Assembly (NCBI GenBank): GCA_019155185.1
Contig: CM032797.1
Location: 17,260,659-17,324,658, forward strand
Length of the DNA stretch: 64,000 nucleotides
Source of the DNA: Beaufortia kweichowensis
Lineage: Eukaryota; Chordata; Actinopteri; Cypriniformes; Gastromyzontidae
Reading direction: 5' to 3'
Shown here: piece by piece, positions 48,606 to 62,394 of the stretch
Numbering within the stretch: the first letter of the stretch is position 1
Layout: the number at the start of each line of letters is the position of its first letter
Translations under genes and position numbers: made by a program
Notes under the pieces: model-generated
The model's database searches: none
What the model was told of the DNA's origin: nothing
The model's input: only the letters and a program-made list of their open reading frames with translations

Positions 48606-48868
48606 CACTCTAAAAACAGATGTGTTAAAATAACACAAGATGTGTCTAGTTAAGGACAACACACAGATGTGTTGTCCCTAACTAGACACATCTTTCTTTG
48701 TGTTAATTTAAAAACAACACATTTTGTGTTACTTTTAACTCAACTTGTGTTACTTTCAACTCAACATGTGTTGTCCCTTTTATGTATTTAACACAAAATG
48801 AGACATTATGTGTTAAACAGCATAACACAAAAAATGTGTTAAAAAATAACACATCCTTTTTTAGAGTG
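48606..48868. mobile_element. 263-bp palindromic MITE with TA duplication and nested hairpin
   Basis: The termini cactctaaaaac and ccttttttagagtg are inverted repeats flanked by TA (48604-48605, 48869-48870). Almost the whole interior is built from tgtgtt/aacaca words. Within it, arms at 48637-48663 and 48668-48694 pair over 27 bp with one mismatch around a 4-base loop. No protein is encoded. The cactctaaaaa end also occurs at 41374. Confidence 0.8.
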
Positions 48869-48870
48869 TA

Positions 48871-50999
48871 CTAACTGCTTATAGTTTAAAAACTGTTTGG
48901 TTGGTTTCTTAAAGAATTATGTTGGTTAGATATCTGCGCTACTGATATCTATCTCTGAAAAACTGTATCATTGATAAAATTGCATTATTGCTTAATTAAA
49001 GCACAGGTGGAAATATGTGCGGCATTCATTATCCCACTTAGTCCAGTAATTTTTTTTTCCCAGAATTAAGGATCTCTGTTCTAAACATGGTAACAAGAAT
49101 TATTGAAGTGAAAATCCAATTATTTTGCTGATGTTCAATTTTAATATGTTACGGTCAATTATATAACTAATTAGAAAGCTAATTTGAACACAACCTCACA
49201 CATTCTGACTGCTTTCATCATTTGGACTGAATATCAACTGGATAGCCACATTCATTATGCTGTTTTGAGATACTGTAAGTCATATCTTGCAGTTGAAATA
49301 TATGCATGCATTCAATCCCGAATTAATATCAATGTCTGCTACTGTTCTGCTTCTGCTATTGATTGATGATTGGCTCGTTTTCGTGGAAGGTCGATATTGA
49401 GCGTGACTTTCCACCCATTTATAATAACAGCACTAAACAAAGCTAATAATATTTATTATCTTTGTTTAGGTAGTCCTGTGCAGTCAGGACACCATCAGTC
49501 TGTATAATCATTGACATTAGGACTAATAGATGCCATTACCATCACTTCAATAACACTTAAAGTTACTGTGCTGGATTATGTTATTTAATCTTGTGTTTTA
49601 CATAAAGACTCATGGTTGAAAAGTTATTAACAGTGTGATCATGCACTATAATTTCCATTAGTCTCAAATGAGCGTTTTATGTATTGACATCAACATGCAT
49701 ATCTGTGTAATATTGTCCTGATATAAATATTCTCCTTCCTCCTTTTTAATCTCTTATGTGTCTTTTTATAATACCTGTCCAGGGATTTTACAATTAGCTG
49801 TAAAATAGTTAAACTGGCACATTTAAACTGAAACAAAGTGAAAATGCAAAGTTTGGTCTGACAAACTTGGGGAAATACTTTTAAATAGAAAAAACAAAGA
49901 AGGTAGTCACAAAATCAGGTCTCACAGGAATCTCACAAAAAACCCTGCAAATTCATACTTCTTTCAGTGTATTCTTTCATGCTCCAGAATGAATCATACT
50001 GTCACATTTTTTCTCTCTATAAGCGCATATGTAGTAAATGTGAAATTCTAGTCTAATAAACCGATTTCTCTCTCTGATAATAGGGCAGTGTAATTGATTA
50101 GTGTACTCAAGGGGACAATTTAAGCATTACAGGCTTAAATCGGCCGCAGCCATTCAAGTGTAGTGCATCCTGGGTAACTGTACCGCCAAACAGCAGCCCT
50201 CTTTTGATGAAAATGGAAAACTGTAAGTATGAAAGAAACAGTGAGAGATAGAGAGCACCGGGAATATGTGTTTAATGTAATCTTGTTTAGTCATGTCTTT
50301 AACAATCAACAGAGACTAGATGTGCCTTCTGAGATATAGAAGATAAAACCCATCCAGTTTTATAAATTGATCACTTTGCATGTTTTTAAACTTTTTCCTT
50401 CTTTGAAAAAGATTTTGAGATTTTTTTATGTAACATAAATGCATGTCAGACTGATTCCATATATAATGGAGTTGTTGAATTATGTGTGAACTATTTCTGA
50501 TTACAGTCACACAGTACTGAACAAAAATCAAGTAACAGCAGACAGAGCAGTTTATTTGTCTAAAGATATGAAATGTTACTTTATCCATTGGTATCTACAT
50601 TTAATCCTTACATTCTCTCATTCAACTAACAGAGGTTACTCTGATGAAAATAAATTCTTGTGAAGAGGGCAATCTTCACTGGATGTTATCTTTACTTTAA
50701 AAAACTTTCAATTGACCCTGACACCAGTGGTAATGACTTCATATGATAATGGAATATAAAGCCAATAATATTTAATTTCCAAATAGCATTGAATCTATTG
50801 GTGTCTCAATCAGCTGTCCAACTCCCCGGGTCAAGAATCAGTCTTGTGTACATGATCTGCAAACCCGATAGCACCCGTTAAATGGCATTACAAAGCTAGG
50901 AAGAGCCAGGATATTATCTAACATAACTCCAATTGTGTTTAGCTAAAACAATAAATATACTAGGATGTCATGAGGTTAAATAAACGATAGGGTAATTTT
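48871..50999. other. Intergenic, nothing recognised
   Basis: A small richer block lies at about 50080-50230 (taaatcggccgcagccattc and neighbours). No gene or transposon was recognised. Confidence 0.4.
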
Positions 51000-51264
51000 C
51001 ATATTTTTGGTGAATTATATTTCTTAATTCTGTTTCTTCATGTCAAACCTGTATGACTTTCTTGCTTCAGCAGAACACAGAAGAAGATACTTTGTAAAGC
51101 GCTGGTTACCGGCACCCATTCACTTTCATAGTATGAACACAAGGTACAATGGAAGTCAATGAGTGCCGGTAACCAGCGCTTTGCTTAATATCTTTTTTTG
51201 TGTTTCACAAAAGAAAGAATCATATACAGGGTTTGAATGACATAAGGGTGAACTATCTCTTTAA
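51000..51264. mobile_element. Foldback MITE (agttcaccc family) with a long perfect-type stem
   Basis: The arms aaagcgctggttaccggcac and gtgccggtaaccagcgcttt are exact complements around a centre with atggaagtcaatgag. The outer parts carry cctgtatgactttcttgctt and, at the right end, aagggtgaactatctcttta. The left terminus is eroded. Confidence 0.8.
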
Positions 51265-54200
51265 AATAAGAAAGCGTTTGATCTTGTAAACTTTTTGTGA
51301 AATAATGTGATGTGTGAACAGGAGAATCAACACATGCCTTACGCCTATATGTTTTATTATTTCCAATTATAATGTATTTTTTATTCTGTACACAAACAAT
51401 ATCTTGTTTTAAATGATTGTTTTTACTTCCTCTCTGACCTTTTAAGATTTCAATATAATTACAGACTTGTATGATCCTGAATTCCTTATATACTGTAAAT
51501 AACAACCACAGCAATTGTATCCTTAAGGTGTAGTAATGGCTGTTCTGGTTCATCAGTTAACCCTTTCAGCTTTAGTGGGTGGGTCACAGAGACATTTAGA
51601 CAAAAGTAAGCACCGACATCGTGCAGTAGAAGCAAGAAGCACTAATACTCGATATACATTTGTGTTTCATTATAAAGAAGAAAAATCCAAGCAAGCCACA
51701 TCTATAGTTTGGTTTAAGTAAATGCACTTTTTGCCTTGAGGAGGAAGTTTCGAGCTTTGAAACTTGGAGTATGTTCTTAAAGAACAATGAGCTCTTATAT
51801 GTCAAAAGATCAAGGAAAGTTTTTAAAGTAGCATAGCACTTACACTCTCAGCCAGGAGAAGGTGTTTGTTCTAACCCTGGACCAAGACATATCGAGTTTC
51901 CTTTAGAAACACATTTTCTCTCTTTCTGCTCAGTGACCAAAAGATGAGTAGAGAACAGGTCAGCTGGCAAACATGACTCTGTCTGGAAATGTGTCTGATA
52001 TGAATGAGTCTCTTTGTCCGGTGTCAGCGAACGCTGTTCTCTTGCCATTTCTGATGTTCTCATTCAAATGCTAATGTGCTCGTTGTATGTCCTGAAATGC
52101 TGGTAATTCAAACGAATAGCACAGCTGCAGAAAAGGAATTGTGTTATGTTGTGGAGGTGCGGGTAACAGTTATGTCATGCTATGCCTCAGCTACTGAAAA
52201 CTTCTGTTTGGTGTCTTGTCAGAACTCCCCAGTATGATCAATAATTCACAGATTGGCCTGTTCTGCGGCTGTCTGGCTCTCTCTTCGTCCTCAGCCCTGT
52301 GACGTTTACTCAAATTAATTTTAATCCTTCCACTTTCTTAATAAGTGTAATACAATTTAATGTATATGCAGGAGGTATTAAGTAATAAAATCTAAATGAT
52401 TTTTTTTTTCTTTGCAGTGATTTGTAATTTATCACATGAGATCTTTTATAATATTTAATTAAGATATTCAACCGAAACCTATTTTTCAACCTACAGCAAC
52501 TATGGAAACTAACTATTGAGTACTTTTACTCAAAAGTTAGAAATTATACCTTTTACTTAATTTTTTTACTGGTAATCATTTGTTAAAGCTATAATTTCAT
52601 GCAAATAGCATATAGTCTAAGTTACAGTTAGTGATCGGTCTATAATCAACTATTCAAGTGCCAAACAATCAGTTTGCTCTGGCTGAAATTAGGAAAAATT
52701 TCATCCATTATATCCTCTGACTAAATGTCCTATAGTTTTAGAAAAAGTAAATACCATTTAAGTAGATTACAATATTTCATGAGAACAATAAAATATGCAG
52801 TAATGCCATTAGTTTTAGGTTAACATCTTGTAATCTGTAAATACTTTAAAAATGTCTGCTTGTCCTGGTACTTTTATTTTATTTGTTTTCCCTTCTTAAT
52901 GACTCTTTTTCAGTCCTCGTTTCCCCTTCATTAGTTTTGTCACTTACAATTAAACTGTTTTTAGATCACATCTCTCGCTTGTCTGTGATTGCTTGCATGA
53001 CTTTAATATGTCCTAGAAGCTCTCATAAAGATTGAGAACATGTTTTATGACAGCTTTATGCATTTTTTCATCCATAATAATTCTTCACTTGAATCACTTC
53101 AGTTGAACCATATTCTTTGTGTCACTACAAAAAACATGTTCTTCACAAAAGGATAATAAAATGGTACAATTGGATTGATTCCAAAAAATACAGTACAACC
53201 TAATGTAACAGGCTTACATCACACATGAGAAGACTTACTAGAGGAGACACAGGAGGGAGAAACTGAAGTATAGGTATTGGTCCGCTCACACTTCTGCCCT
53301 TTTCATCCTTTTAACAGCCATCATTTCTCCACATGGGACTTGTCAATTTCTTCCAAGACTAATAATTGCTTTCTTTGCTGTTCTACTACAGCCTTATGCT
53401 GTGTTATCATATGCTGGAGCTGTAACAATGACTGAGATTACTTTATTGATCGTCGTGTCTTTGACTGTTGGGCACTTCTGACTGTTTGATCAGTTAGCAC
53501 ATTTCATAAGCAACGGTTACCTTCCACTATCACTTTTACAAGCAATGTGCATTGCTATTTATAACACTGAGAAATCCTTTATGCAATATAGGATACTTTT
53601 AAAACTTGTAGGAAAGTTTGCTATATTATTTTTGCTTTTATGTGCAGGAGAACACAAGGTTGTACAAAGATCTCTAGATGATTTATAAATCTATGCTTCT
53701 GTTCTGTTTACTGATTTTATTTACTTTTTTCTAAGCTGCTGCTTCAAAGAATTTGTGGATTGTGAATCACAGAAACTTTATCTTCTTTTGCTTGTTAACA
53801 GTCCTCAAAAGAAAAGAGTTTATAGATTATCTGTCATTTTTTTTAGAAGTTGATGTCGGCTGGTTATGTCTCCTTACAAATCGGAGTTTTACTAGAATCC
53901 TGATTTTGTACCTTAAACAAATCATTATTTCTCCTGTCTGACCTCACATGATAAGTGGGTGCAATGTCAACATCTGGAATAATTGGATTTTGTTCAAATG
54001 TGCATCACGCTCTGATCATACCGGATAAATGAGTTCACTTTCCCGACTCGAGATGCCCCAGCTCTCATCATTTACGAGTTATGCTGCTTGAAGAATCCTG
54101 AGTAAACAGTTTCTGTGCTACAAACGTCGCTGCCGTATAACGGATAGGCCAGCGGATGTGTTATTCTCTCTTTCTTGCGTTCTCCTGAGCTCTGTTACCT

Positions 54201-55139
54201 CGACAACAGGGTCTCTGTAAAGCTTTGAGAGATTGCAGCATGATCCAATTAAGGTACATGTCCTCACACGCTGCACTGGAAACAATCTCGTGGGCCAATG
54301 ATAATTACCCCAGGGGCTGTGCAACTCCAATAACCTTTCTCAGTCCTTACCAGGCAGACGGCAGCTTTCCCTTAGTAACTTACTGTTAGCGCGGCCCCTG
54401 GGGTCAGGGCATTCACCAGCAGAAGGCATTTTGCTGGAACTGTTTATTGATGAAAAACACTGATGCACAGTGGAGTCGGGGATGTAGATCAATGTGCTTA
54501 GCTTGTTTGTTTGCAGCTGACTTACTTATTTTACTTATTTTAGGGCAAAATATTTTGTTAAAGGCTGTGGTTTGTGATGCAGTTCTAACATAACGTTTAG
54601 GAATAGGAATATTTAGATCTGGTCCTCAAGTGTCACATATGATGGTAAAAGTGAAACCGAAGGAAACAGAACATGCGTTCTTTTGCCCTTTTTAAGTTAT
54701 ACTGCGTCTTCCAGAGTCTCAAACTTTTTCCCACTTACTCTATAATAATAGCTGTAATGTTTTTTTAATGCATCTGACAGAGAGTGTTATTTTTTAACCA
54801 TTGTGTGGGTTTCAGTATATGAAGGTTCAGGCCCGTGTCACTGTTTGTGTTAGAGGCGAGATGGTGTGTGGGAAGGCAACTACAACTTACACATAAATTC
54901 CACATAATTATATTCTTTGTGGACCCTAAAAGGTTCACACTTCCTGTGCAGTCATGAGTGACTTTCTATTTGAGTTCATTTAAGTTATTTGCATCTAAGA
55001 GGGAGACGTGAAGGTTTCATTCTGAATTTATTATTAACAGGCAGAGTTAAATCCTTTTAATGATATAAATTAGCAAAGAAGTGTTAATTTAATGCTTTTA
55101 AATACATGTTTATTTTTGGAGTGGTATTTATCAGTGTCA
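51265..55139. other. Intergenic, with candidate conserved blocks
   Basis: About 51840-52300 and 53990-54500 are compositionally richer and repeat-free. Open frames there (for example 51848-52063 and 54118-54330, minus) show no splice context or recognised domain. A T-run lies near 52400. Confidence 0.4.
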
Positions 55140-55545
55140 TGACCGAACATTACTGTACTAATTCATACTAATAAAAAGGAACAAATATAACATGGAGGGG
55201 TGGGTGAAAACAGTGTGTTTATTTACACATAAAATTAAACATTAAAATACATTAAAAAAATAAAAGTGTTAAACAATCAGATTCAAGTGTTTAACGTAAA
55301 GATACTGTTTAGATAAAAGGGAAGGTGGGATCCTCGTGGTGAGAAGGGACTCGGTACAGGCAAAGGAGTGCTGAATAGGTTTAGATTAAAGTTAAAATAA
55401 TTAAAATAATGTTTAATTTCTTGCACAGACCGATCGTTTCGCTTTATAAGACCTTTTTCACAAAGCACTACATTTCGGGTAAAAATCTAAAAACTCTCTA
55501 AAGAGAAGCAGCAAATGTTTATTTTTGGGTGAACTATCCCTTTAA
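55140..55545. repeat. Truncated DNA element ending in the gggtgaactatccctttaa terminus
   Basis: The right end ttatttttgggtgaactatc then cctttaa (to 55544) is the intact terminus of the same superfamily as 7177-7492. The interior (cttgcacagaccgatcgttt and neighbours) differs from the short foldback copies. The left boundary is approximate and a matching left terminus is missing. Confidence 0.6.
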
Positions 55546-58500
55546 TCTCCTAGAGGTATTGTGTCTTTGATAACGCAACCCATTAGGACATGACGCATGC
55601 AAAATTTTCAGAAATCCTATTCCGGTACTATCCTGGACAAGCGTAAAGAAAGGTCTCCTGAGGAGAGTCTCACTAAGGATTTAATATGGCGGTGACGAGA
55701 TGTGATTATTGATGTGTTGTCAGTGCGCTCCTCCTCTCTGTCACGCCACCTCAAACTGAAAGATGGGAGGGGCGGCACTCATATCAAGGGAGCTGTTCAT
55801 CCCGTCACACATAATTTATTAGATTTTACAGTGAGCAATTAAATATTATTACATGTTACTTTTACATGTTACTAACATTCTGCAGCACAGATCAGTAGCA
55901 CACATCACCTTTCTGTTAATCACAAATGCATCCAGCTGAGATACACAAAGCTAAACTGGGACTGGGGCTGTTTACACACATTACAACATTTTAACCAAAA
56001 ACCATCAAAGAGTACTAAAAAGCATTTTCGGGTCAAATTTGGATATACGTAAGTGCGTGTATGATACACGTAGTAAATGACATGAATAATGTTTCTGTTT
56101 TTGACCAGCCTACATTGTTGTCATGCAAACGTGGCCTTGATCCCAAACAAAAAGCTTTTAATATCTGCAGATACAGTACAATACAAAAGATTTGGGATAC
56201 TATCAATTTTTCTTTTCACAGTATATGGATGTCTTTTAAACCCGTCCTATGACCTCACTTAATGCTGTTTGTTACTTCCCCTTAAATAATGGGACAGCCT
56301 CGAGCCGGTTTGGCAGAGAAACCAACTCTCTCTTCATGAATCTAGTATAGATATCACTCTGTTCCCAGCTATCCGTGTTTCTGACCCCCCACAGCGCACG
56401 GGGCTGTCGTAGTGTGTGCTAGAGCTTCACTTTCCGTCCAATTTTAATCTGATCCTTAGAGATTTTGGACTTCACACTGTCACACATGTGCCAAAGATGT
56501 ACAAACAAAAAGAAAGAAGACACATTTTAACAAGGACTATCTTGTGATCAATGTGATGTAGGCTTTGAAAACATGTTGTTTTTGTTAGATCTGCAAATGT
56601 GCAAACTCTTTATAAAACAATGTTTAACGTGAGGTTGTTAACAGATGGTTTTTAGTTGGAGCTGCGGTAGTAAAAACAGGTTGTAAGATTTAGGTAGAAG
56701 ACAAGAAGCCACATGTTAAACTAAACAAATTCGGAGTAAGCAACCTTTATTGTTTGTGGACTTATGCCCCTTTTATATATATTAAATATATTTATAGATA
56801 TTAATAATGATTTGTAACACTAAATGAAGCTTAGGGGCTTAACTAGAAATAATGACAGTAAATGGACACTATAGAGGAAAAAAGACACTTTGCGGGACCA
56901 TAAATGAATAAAACACATCTGAGTGTACACTACACTGAGTGTAGTGGGTGTGGTCAGCTGTCACTCCAATCAGAAGTGACCAATAGAAACAGGTCTTTCA
57001 TTCAGGCGAGTAGACCCCGCCCACTGATATGCAGACTGATTTGTAAGCAAAATATTTTAACCCAAAAGAATTGGACCCGCAAACAAAGACTGCAGGAAAA
57101 AAGCAAAATATATGGGTATGTGATGAAATGTGTCAAAACTGCTAAAAAAATTCTTAACAATTTTGTAATTAATATCAGCCTTTAGAAAATATAAAATCAT
57201 CATATTCAATCTTTTATTATATTGCTTTTAAACACTACATTTTTGATTAAGTAAAAAGAAACACCATACCCAGCAAGCACTGTGGTTTGAGAACATGTTA
57301 CTCTTACACTAAATACAGTATTTTGTTTTACTGTTAGGTGACTTTTTTAATGCTTTTCTTGTTTCTTGTCATGTTCTGATGTTTCTTTTATATAACAGTT
57401 TTATTTTCTGTTTGTTGGTTGTCACTGTTATTGATGTTAGCGTGTGAAGTGTTTAGGATAATGATGTAAGATGTTTTTGTTTCTTGTCAGATGTCCTCTG
57501 CACCTTTAAGAGGAAACAGACATTTAATGACAAATAAAGACAAACACAGTTTGTGCCACAGAAGAATGCTGTACTTGCTGCCTTAAGAGTTTTCTGGCTA
57601 GAGAAGTCTTATTCAACATTTAGACTAAGCTTTTAACTAAATGAAAACAATATATTTTTAGCAATATAACGGGAAAAAAAACAAAGAATAGTTGTACCTT
57701 AGGCAGTAGGAGACAGTAATTCATTATAACTGCTATTTAGAGAAGGTGAGCTGTGGGAAATTGGTACTAAGCATTTTTTTATACAGGCTTAAATTTTTGG
57801 ATGAAGTGCTATTTGCTTTCTTTTTTAAACTTAAAAGTTCACCATGCATATAAATTCAGCACACACTAGTGTTACAGCTGTGCCCTTTTAGTGATTACAT
57901 ACAGTATGTGAAGAATGTAATTGATATTCAGTCGTCCACTCTTATGGCCTTTCATGTCTTGGGGTAAAAACACGTCACTGGAGAACTTTGCTCTTGGGAC
58001 AGTGGTCTATTTAAAACAAGAATAACAAGGTCAAGTCATTATTTGATTGATCACATTTCAATGCCAAAGGCTTCATTACCGACACCTCAGGCTACAACAG
58101 GTGCACATTAATTAATAATCTCACTAAATACTTCTGACCTCAGGCATATCAATTCACTTAGTCCAAACGGACACGGTTCATTATTTTTTATCTTTTAAAT
58201 GCCAGTGCTAGGTAAGAACAGGCTAGGAGTTGGAGAGTGTAAAAGTGAAGGTGTTTCATCTCAGAAAGCTTTGTATGGAGGCATTGTGCAGAATTTTAAC
58301 GGGGGAGAAGGAAGCTTTGAAACCACAAACCACCAGGGCAGTACAACAGCATACAGCACAATCAAACATAAGCTAGGAAAAGAGCTAGAAACGGATGTTT
58401 GTTGTCAAATGAAAAAATATTGAACATTACTCAGTGGCTTTCTGCAGTTTAGGCACTGTTTATGCTCTTAACGTCTCTCTATGCATTTGTCTTTATTTGA

Positions 58501-60150
58501 GGTGCTTCTCTGGTGCTTAGATTTGCATCTTTAAGAGTCCACACCCGCCCGCAGTGAAATAACACTTCCAGATAGTTTTAAAACAAATCTCGCTCATTAT
58601 TCTGATGACTCATAGATATAGATCAACACGGCCTTGTGTGGTATATTTGCAATTTCATTGACTTTAAAAGCTGTACGTTTACAATTTTAAATATACAGCT
58701 GTGGTCACTTCAGATTAGCCTTTAATCAGCATTTTAACATATATTACAGCCTTTCCATTCCAGTGGCTGTTGAATTTCAACAAAAGCAAAGCCTTAGTAG
58801 TGACAAATATCAAAGTCAAATATATCTAAAAACATTAATTTTGTGTTCAAGATTTCTTGTCAAAACTATTTTGTCCAGTTTAATGTAAATAAATTAAAAA
58901 TGGAATTTGAGAGAAATTTACAAAAGCAAGCAAAAATTGTCATTTTACCTAAACTTTTGACTCCTTTATTCTCTACATTTGTGGTTTTCTTTCGAAAACA
59001 GAACCAGAACCACATGACCATGTATAAAGTCCTCGATACTGTTTGGTCTTATCATGGGGACCACTTTTTCAAAGGTTTTGTTTATTCAAAGAAATATCTG
59101 AAAAGAGAGGAAAACATTTTCACAAGTTTCAAGTATTTGATATCTTGTGCACTTTCCAGCTGCTAAGTTTAGAAAAGCCTATTAGTTTACCAATAAAAGC
59201 TTCATACATGTTCTCTGAACAGCAAATAAATGATTGCCAGAATTTCTGAGTCTTGTCTTCTTTATCTCTTCCAAATTTATAATTCGTTTTAAGGTGCGGC
59301 CTTTTTCCGTTTTTTAGTCTTAAATGGAACAACACAGAAGAAGAAATAAAGTTCAGAAAACGAACACAAACAAGTTTTTGATTCATCTCTTGAGCTGTGA
59401 GGAAAACCCTGAGAACTCTAAAGAAGTTTTGATATTGATGACGTGTCTTTCTTGAGATTTTCTTGAAATCTAACAGACTGAAACTGTTGATCTTGTTGGG
59501 AAAACTCTGTACAGAAGCTCTTCAGCATGTTTCTGATCACAGCGTGAGAAAGTTTTGATGGTGGCACTGCTGGGTTACATGATTCTGGAAGCTGTTCAAA
59601 GGCTACATTTTATATTGTTTAAATATATTACATTTATATTTATTTATAATATATTGATAATAAATATATGTCATATTACAAAAGGATTTTACATTGTATA
59701 TGAGGTCTACCACAATTAACCAACAGCTTATATGGATTTGTCTAAATTTGCGTAGACTTCTTTTTTTACATGGTTTAAATGAATCAATATTATCTGATTC
59801 CTCTCATGTTTAAAATGACAAAAATGCTCTAAAATTACTGACATCATCGCATGAACACTCTTGAGACATCATGACATCACAAAACAAAATGTTACCAAGT
59901 GTGACAACAAAATCAATAATAGCAGTGTAAATAAACCTGGCAAATGGTCAGACGATGCAACTATGTTAATTATTCATGTAGCGGGGCATTCTGGGAACAG
60001 GGTGAATGGGATTAAATTACAACAAACACAAAAAAGCAAATGTACATGTACTTGACTAAGAGTTATTTTTCTAAGAAAATGCTGGTGATTCCATCCGGTT
60101 TTCATTTTCTCTACTTGTCACATTCTTATCTCCCAAAAGATGCTGTAGCA
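55546..60150. other. Intergenic, with candidate conserved blocks, no gene recognised
   Basis: Blocks at about 55550-55800 (including aatatggcggtgac, a YY1-type core) and 56270-56480 stand out in composition. 56930-57030 contains gtagtgggtgtggtc and agaccccgcccac, which look like an old repeat or GC-box-like segment. No exon was supported. Confidence 0.35.
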
Positions 60151-60216
60151 CTTTGGATTTGCATTTCTCTTTGACTTGATCCACTCCTCTCCTGAGGATT
60201 CTGACAATAGTTTCAT

Positions 60217-60378
60217 ATGGATCGGGTTCTAGCTTTCATTTTAGGTGTCCTTGTTTCTCTCGCTGACACTTTGGATTACAGTGGTGCTCTGATGGCACTT
60301 CTTGAGGGACAGTCAGTCTCTGGACATCTTCAGGGATGCTTCATTCTGGGACAGTCACAGCGACCAAGCTGCCCTTGA
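60217..60378 (+). CDS. Small ORF with signal-peptide-like start (weak candidate)
   Basis: Fifty-three codons from ATG to TGA. The N terminus MDRVLAFILGVLVSLADT has the charged-then-hydrophobic shape of a signal peptide. The stop lies two bases before a consensus splice donor (ggtgagc at about 60380). The rest (GALMALLEGQSVSGHLQGCF) matches nothing I know. Chance is quite possible. Confidence 0.15.
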   Translation: MDRVLAFILGVLVSLADTLDYSGALMALLEGQSVSGHLQGCFILGQSQRPSCP

Positions 60379-60773
60379 TGGTGAGCACACGATGTCTATC
60401 CAGGCATGCATGAAGAACTTGTTTTTACACACTGCTGCTCATGTCCTTTACGTCTGCGCTTCTGATCTGTGATCTCTTTTTTTATAATAATTTACTGCCT
60501 CTCAGCACATGGGGTGATTGTCATTTCAGTTGGTCACTCAAAAGAAATGGTGTTTGACTGTTTTTCTACTTAATTTAAAGGCTTAATTAAAATATTACAA
60601 ATATTAAAAGCCTAAAAAATATTTATAACTGCACCTTTCATGAAGTAAAATCACTAAAAGGCTCTAAGTGACTGTGATATATGTTTATGTTGTTAAGCGT
60701 GCTGTGCAGTGATTCACAGAATCGTTGGGTGAAACGTTCACAGCTGTGATTTATCATGAATAAAACACAACTA

Positions 60774-60795
60774 TTGACCAATCAGAATCAAGGAT
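60774..60795 (-). repeat. Fragment of a dispersed repeat (attctgattggtca core, reverse)
   Basis: attgaccaatcagaatcaag matches the reverse complement of the core at 17476-17505. Confidence 0.45.
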
Positions 60796-61508
60796 TGAAA
60801 CTAACCGTTTTATAAAATAAAAATGATACCCAAAATATTATATCCAAAAGATAAAAACTTAACAATGTCACATTAACAAATCGACAAACAAAATGATTCT
60901 GTTTGGTAGTTTTTCATCAAACACTTGCATGACTGAAAGACAGACACACGCAATGCTTCTGTTACTGTTATTCTGCACAGCTTCATATGAGCCGAAGCCA
61001 TTACGAAGTCCTCGCTCTCTTTCTCAAACACACATAGCCCGGAGCACAAAAGAAGATCAATAAAGACTCATGCAAGAAAGACCCGTCATTTCATTGTTTG
61101 GTGAAGATCCTCAGTTCTTGTACATTCAGCTGGCCTTAGACAGTTTTTGGTTTTGAGCACTTTCAAATAGACCTTACATAACCACAATCAACAGAACAGA
61201 AAAACCAAGTAGAAGAGCTTTATTTTTTAAATTTTTTAAACCTGGACAGCTTACAGTAAGTCATTAATGCTTGGTGTGATTATGGTCTACAGTGCTGACA
61301 CATACCGAGACAAAATCTATTAGAAATATGTAGTGCACATATGTAATCCTCCAGATTTTGTACTGTCAACTCTCAGCCACCCTATCGATTCACACATCTA
61401 GCATGCCAATTTCTCCTGTTCCTTTACTAGTGTTGACCTTTTCATTTCTTTACAAATCAGTTTGTAGGGAACAAATAATCTAGTCTGGTATATCGGCTCT
61501 CAATACCC

Positions 61509-61742
61509 ATGGGAACCTGTCTTGTTAACTTCTCCTCGTTCTCTGTTGTGCTCGACCTGTTTGTGGGGTTTCTTATCTTAGTTTGGATTCTCAAAATACA
61601 CACTGGAGGAGAATCAGAGAGAATGTATTTGCTCTGCAGTGTGGTGTGTGGAAGTTCGATTATATTTTGTGCTCTCTCACTTGCTTATCTTGCCGTTTCC
61701 TCAAAGGATTTCAGTTCCAGCAGGAACATATGGAGTCAGTAG
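61509..61742 (+). CDS. 77-codon ORF with two hydrophobic segments (weak candidate)
   Basis: ATG to TAG. Two membrane-like stretches (VVLDLFVGFLILVWILKI at about residues 13-30, and CSVVCGSSIIFCALSLAYLA at about 43-62) are separated by a charged GGESER turn. Composition is less AT-rich than the surroundings. There is no recognised family and no clear splice context; T-rich DNA easily yields hydrophobic frames. Confidence 0.15.
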   Translation: MGTCLVNFSSFSVVLDLFVGFLILVWILKIHTGGESERMYLLCSVVCGSSIIFCALSLAYLAVSSKDFSSSRNIWSQ

Positions 61743-62394
61743 GAAGGAGTCACTCAGGGTGAAACAGCCACTCCCATAAACACAAAGCAACGGCTCTGTC
61801 ACCCTAAATCTAATGAAAGTTAATGAAGGAAAACTGAAATACACACCACAGACTAAAATCCATATTGTAAGAATATTCTATTACTTCATAATGCTATGCA
61901 ACAGAACAAGTTTGTCACTTATAGCCCTAAACACGATTCTGTTCATACACAATTCACATCTAAACCAGAGAGACAAAATGCACTTTATAAGTGACTGAAG
62001 CTGCAATTTGTGTCTTGTTAATCTTGTTTTGGTTAAAATAAACAAAAATAGTTATTGCACAAGTAAACTGTAAAGACTTGTAAACACTTTGACTCGTAAA
62101 GATGTACTATAAAGTACATAAAGTTACCTGCAGTCAATTGTTTAAACAGAAATAGCAAAACAGAGGCAAACGTTGTTTTCAACTTTAAATCCCAAATGCT
62201 AGATGTGTAGTCAAGACCACCTAAACTAAGACCAAGACTTATAAGACCAGACCAGCACTTCTCAAATTAATCTAAAAGACCTACATAACCCTAACCCTAA
62301 AGAAATCATAATAAAATAATAATGAAAGTCATTGCAGTGATTTACTGTGGTGAATTTTATGAGTGAGAATTTTTCCCTTCTGAAAGCAAACACA
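61743..62394. other. Intergenic, nothing recognised
   Basis: Unique sequence. It holds a two-unit ccctaaccctaa-like stretch near 62287 that is too short to count as telomeric repeat. Confidence 0.4.

Noticed and set aside
51090..51185. Strong hairpin resembling a microRNA precursor.
   Set aside because: The stem is the standard foldback of the agttcaccc MITE family, and the arms extend beyond a usual precursor.
62285..62300. ccctaaccctaa-like telomere sequence.
   Set aside because: Only about two units; far too short for an interstitial telomeric block.
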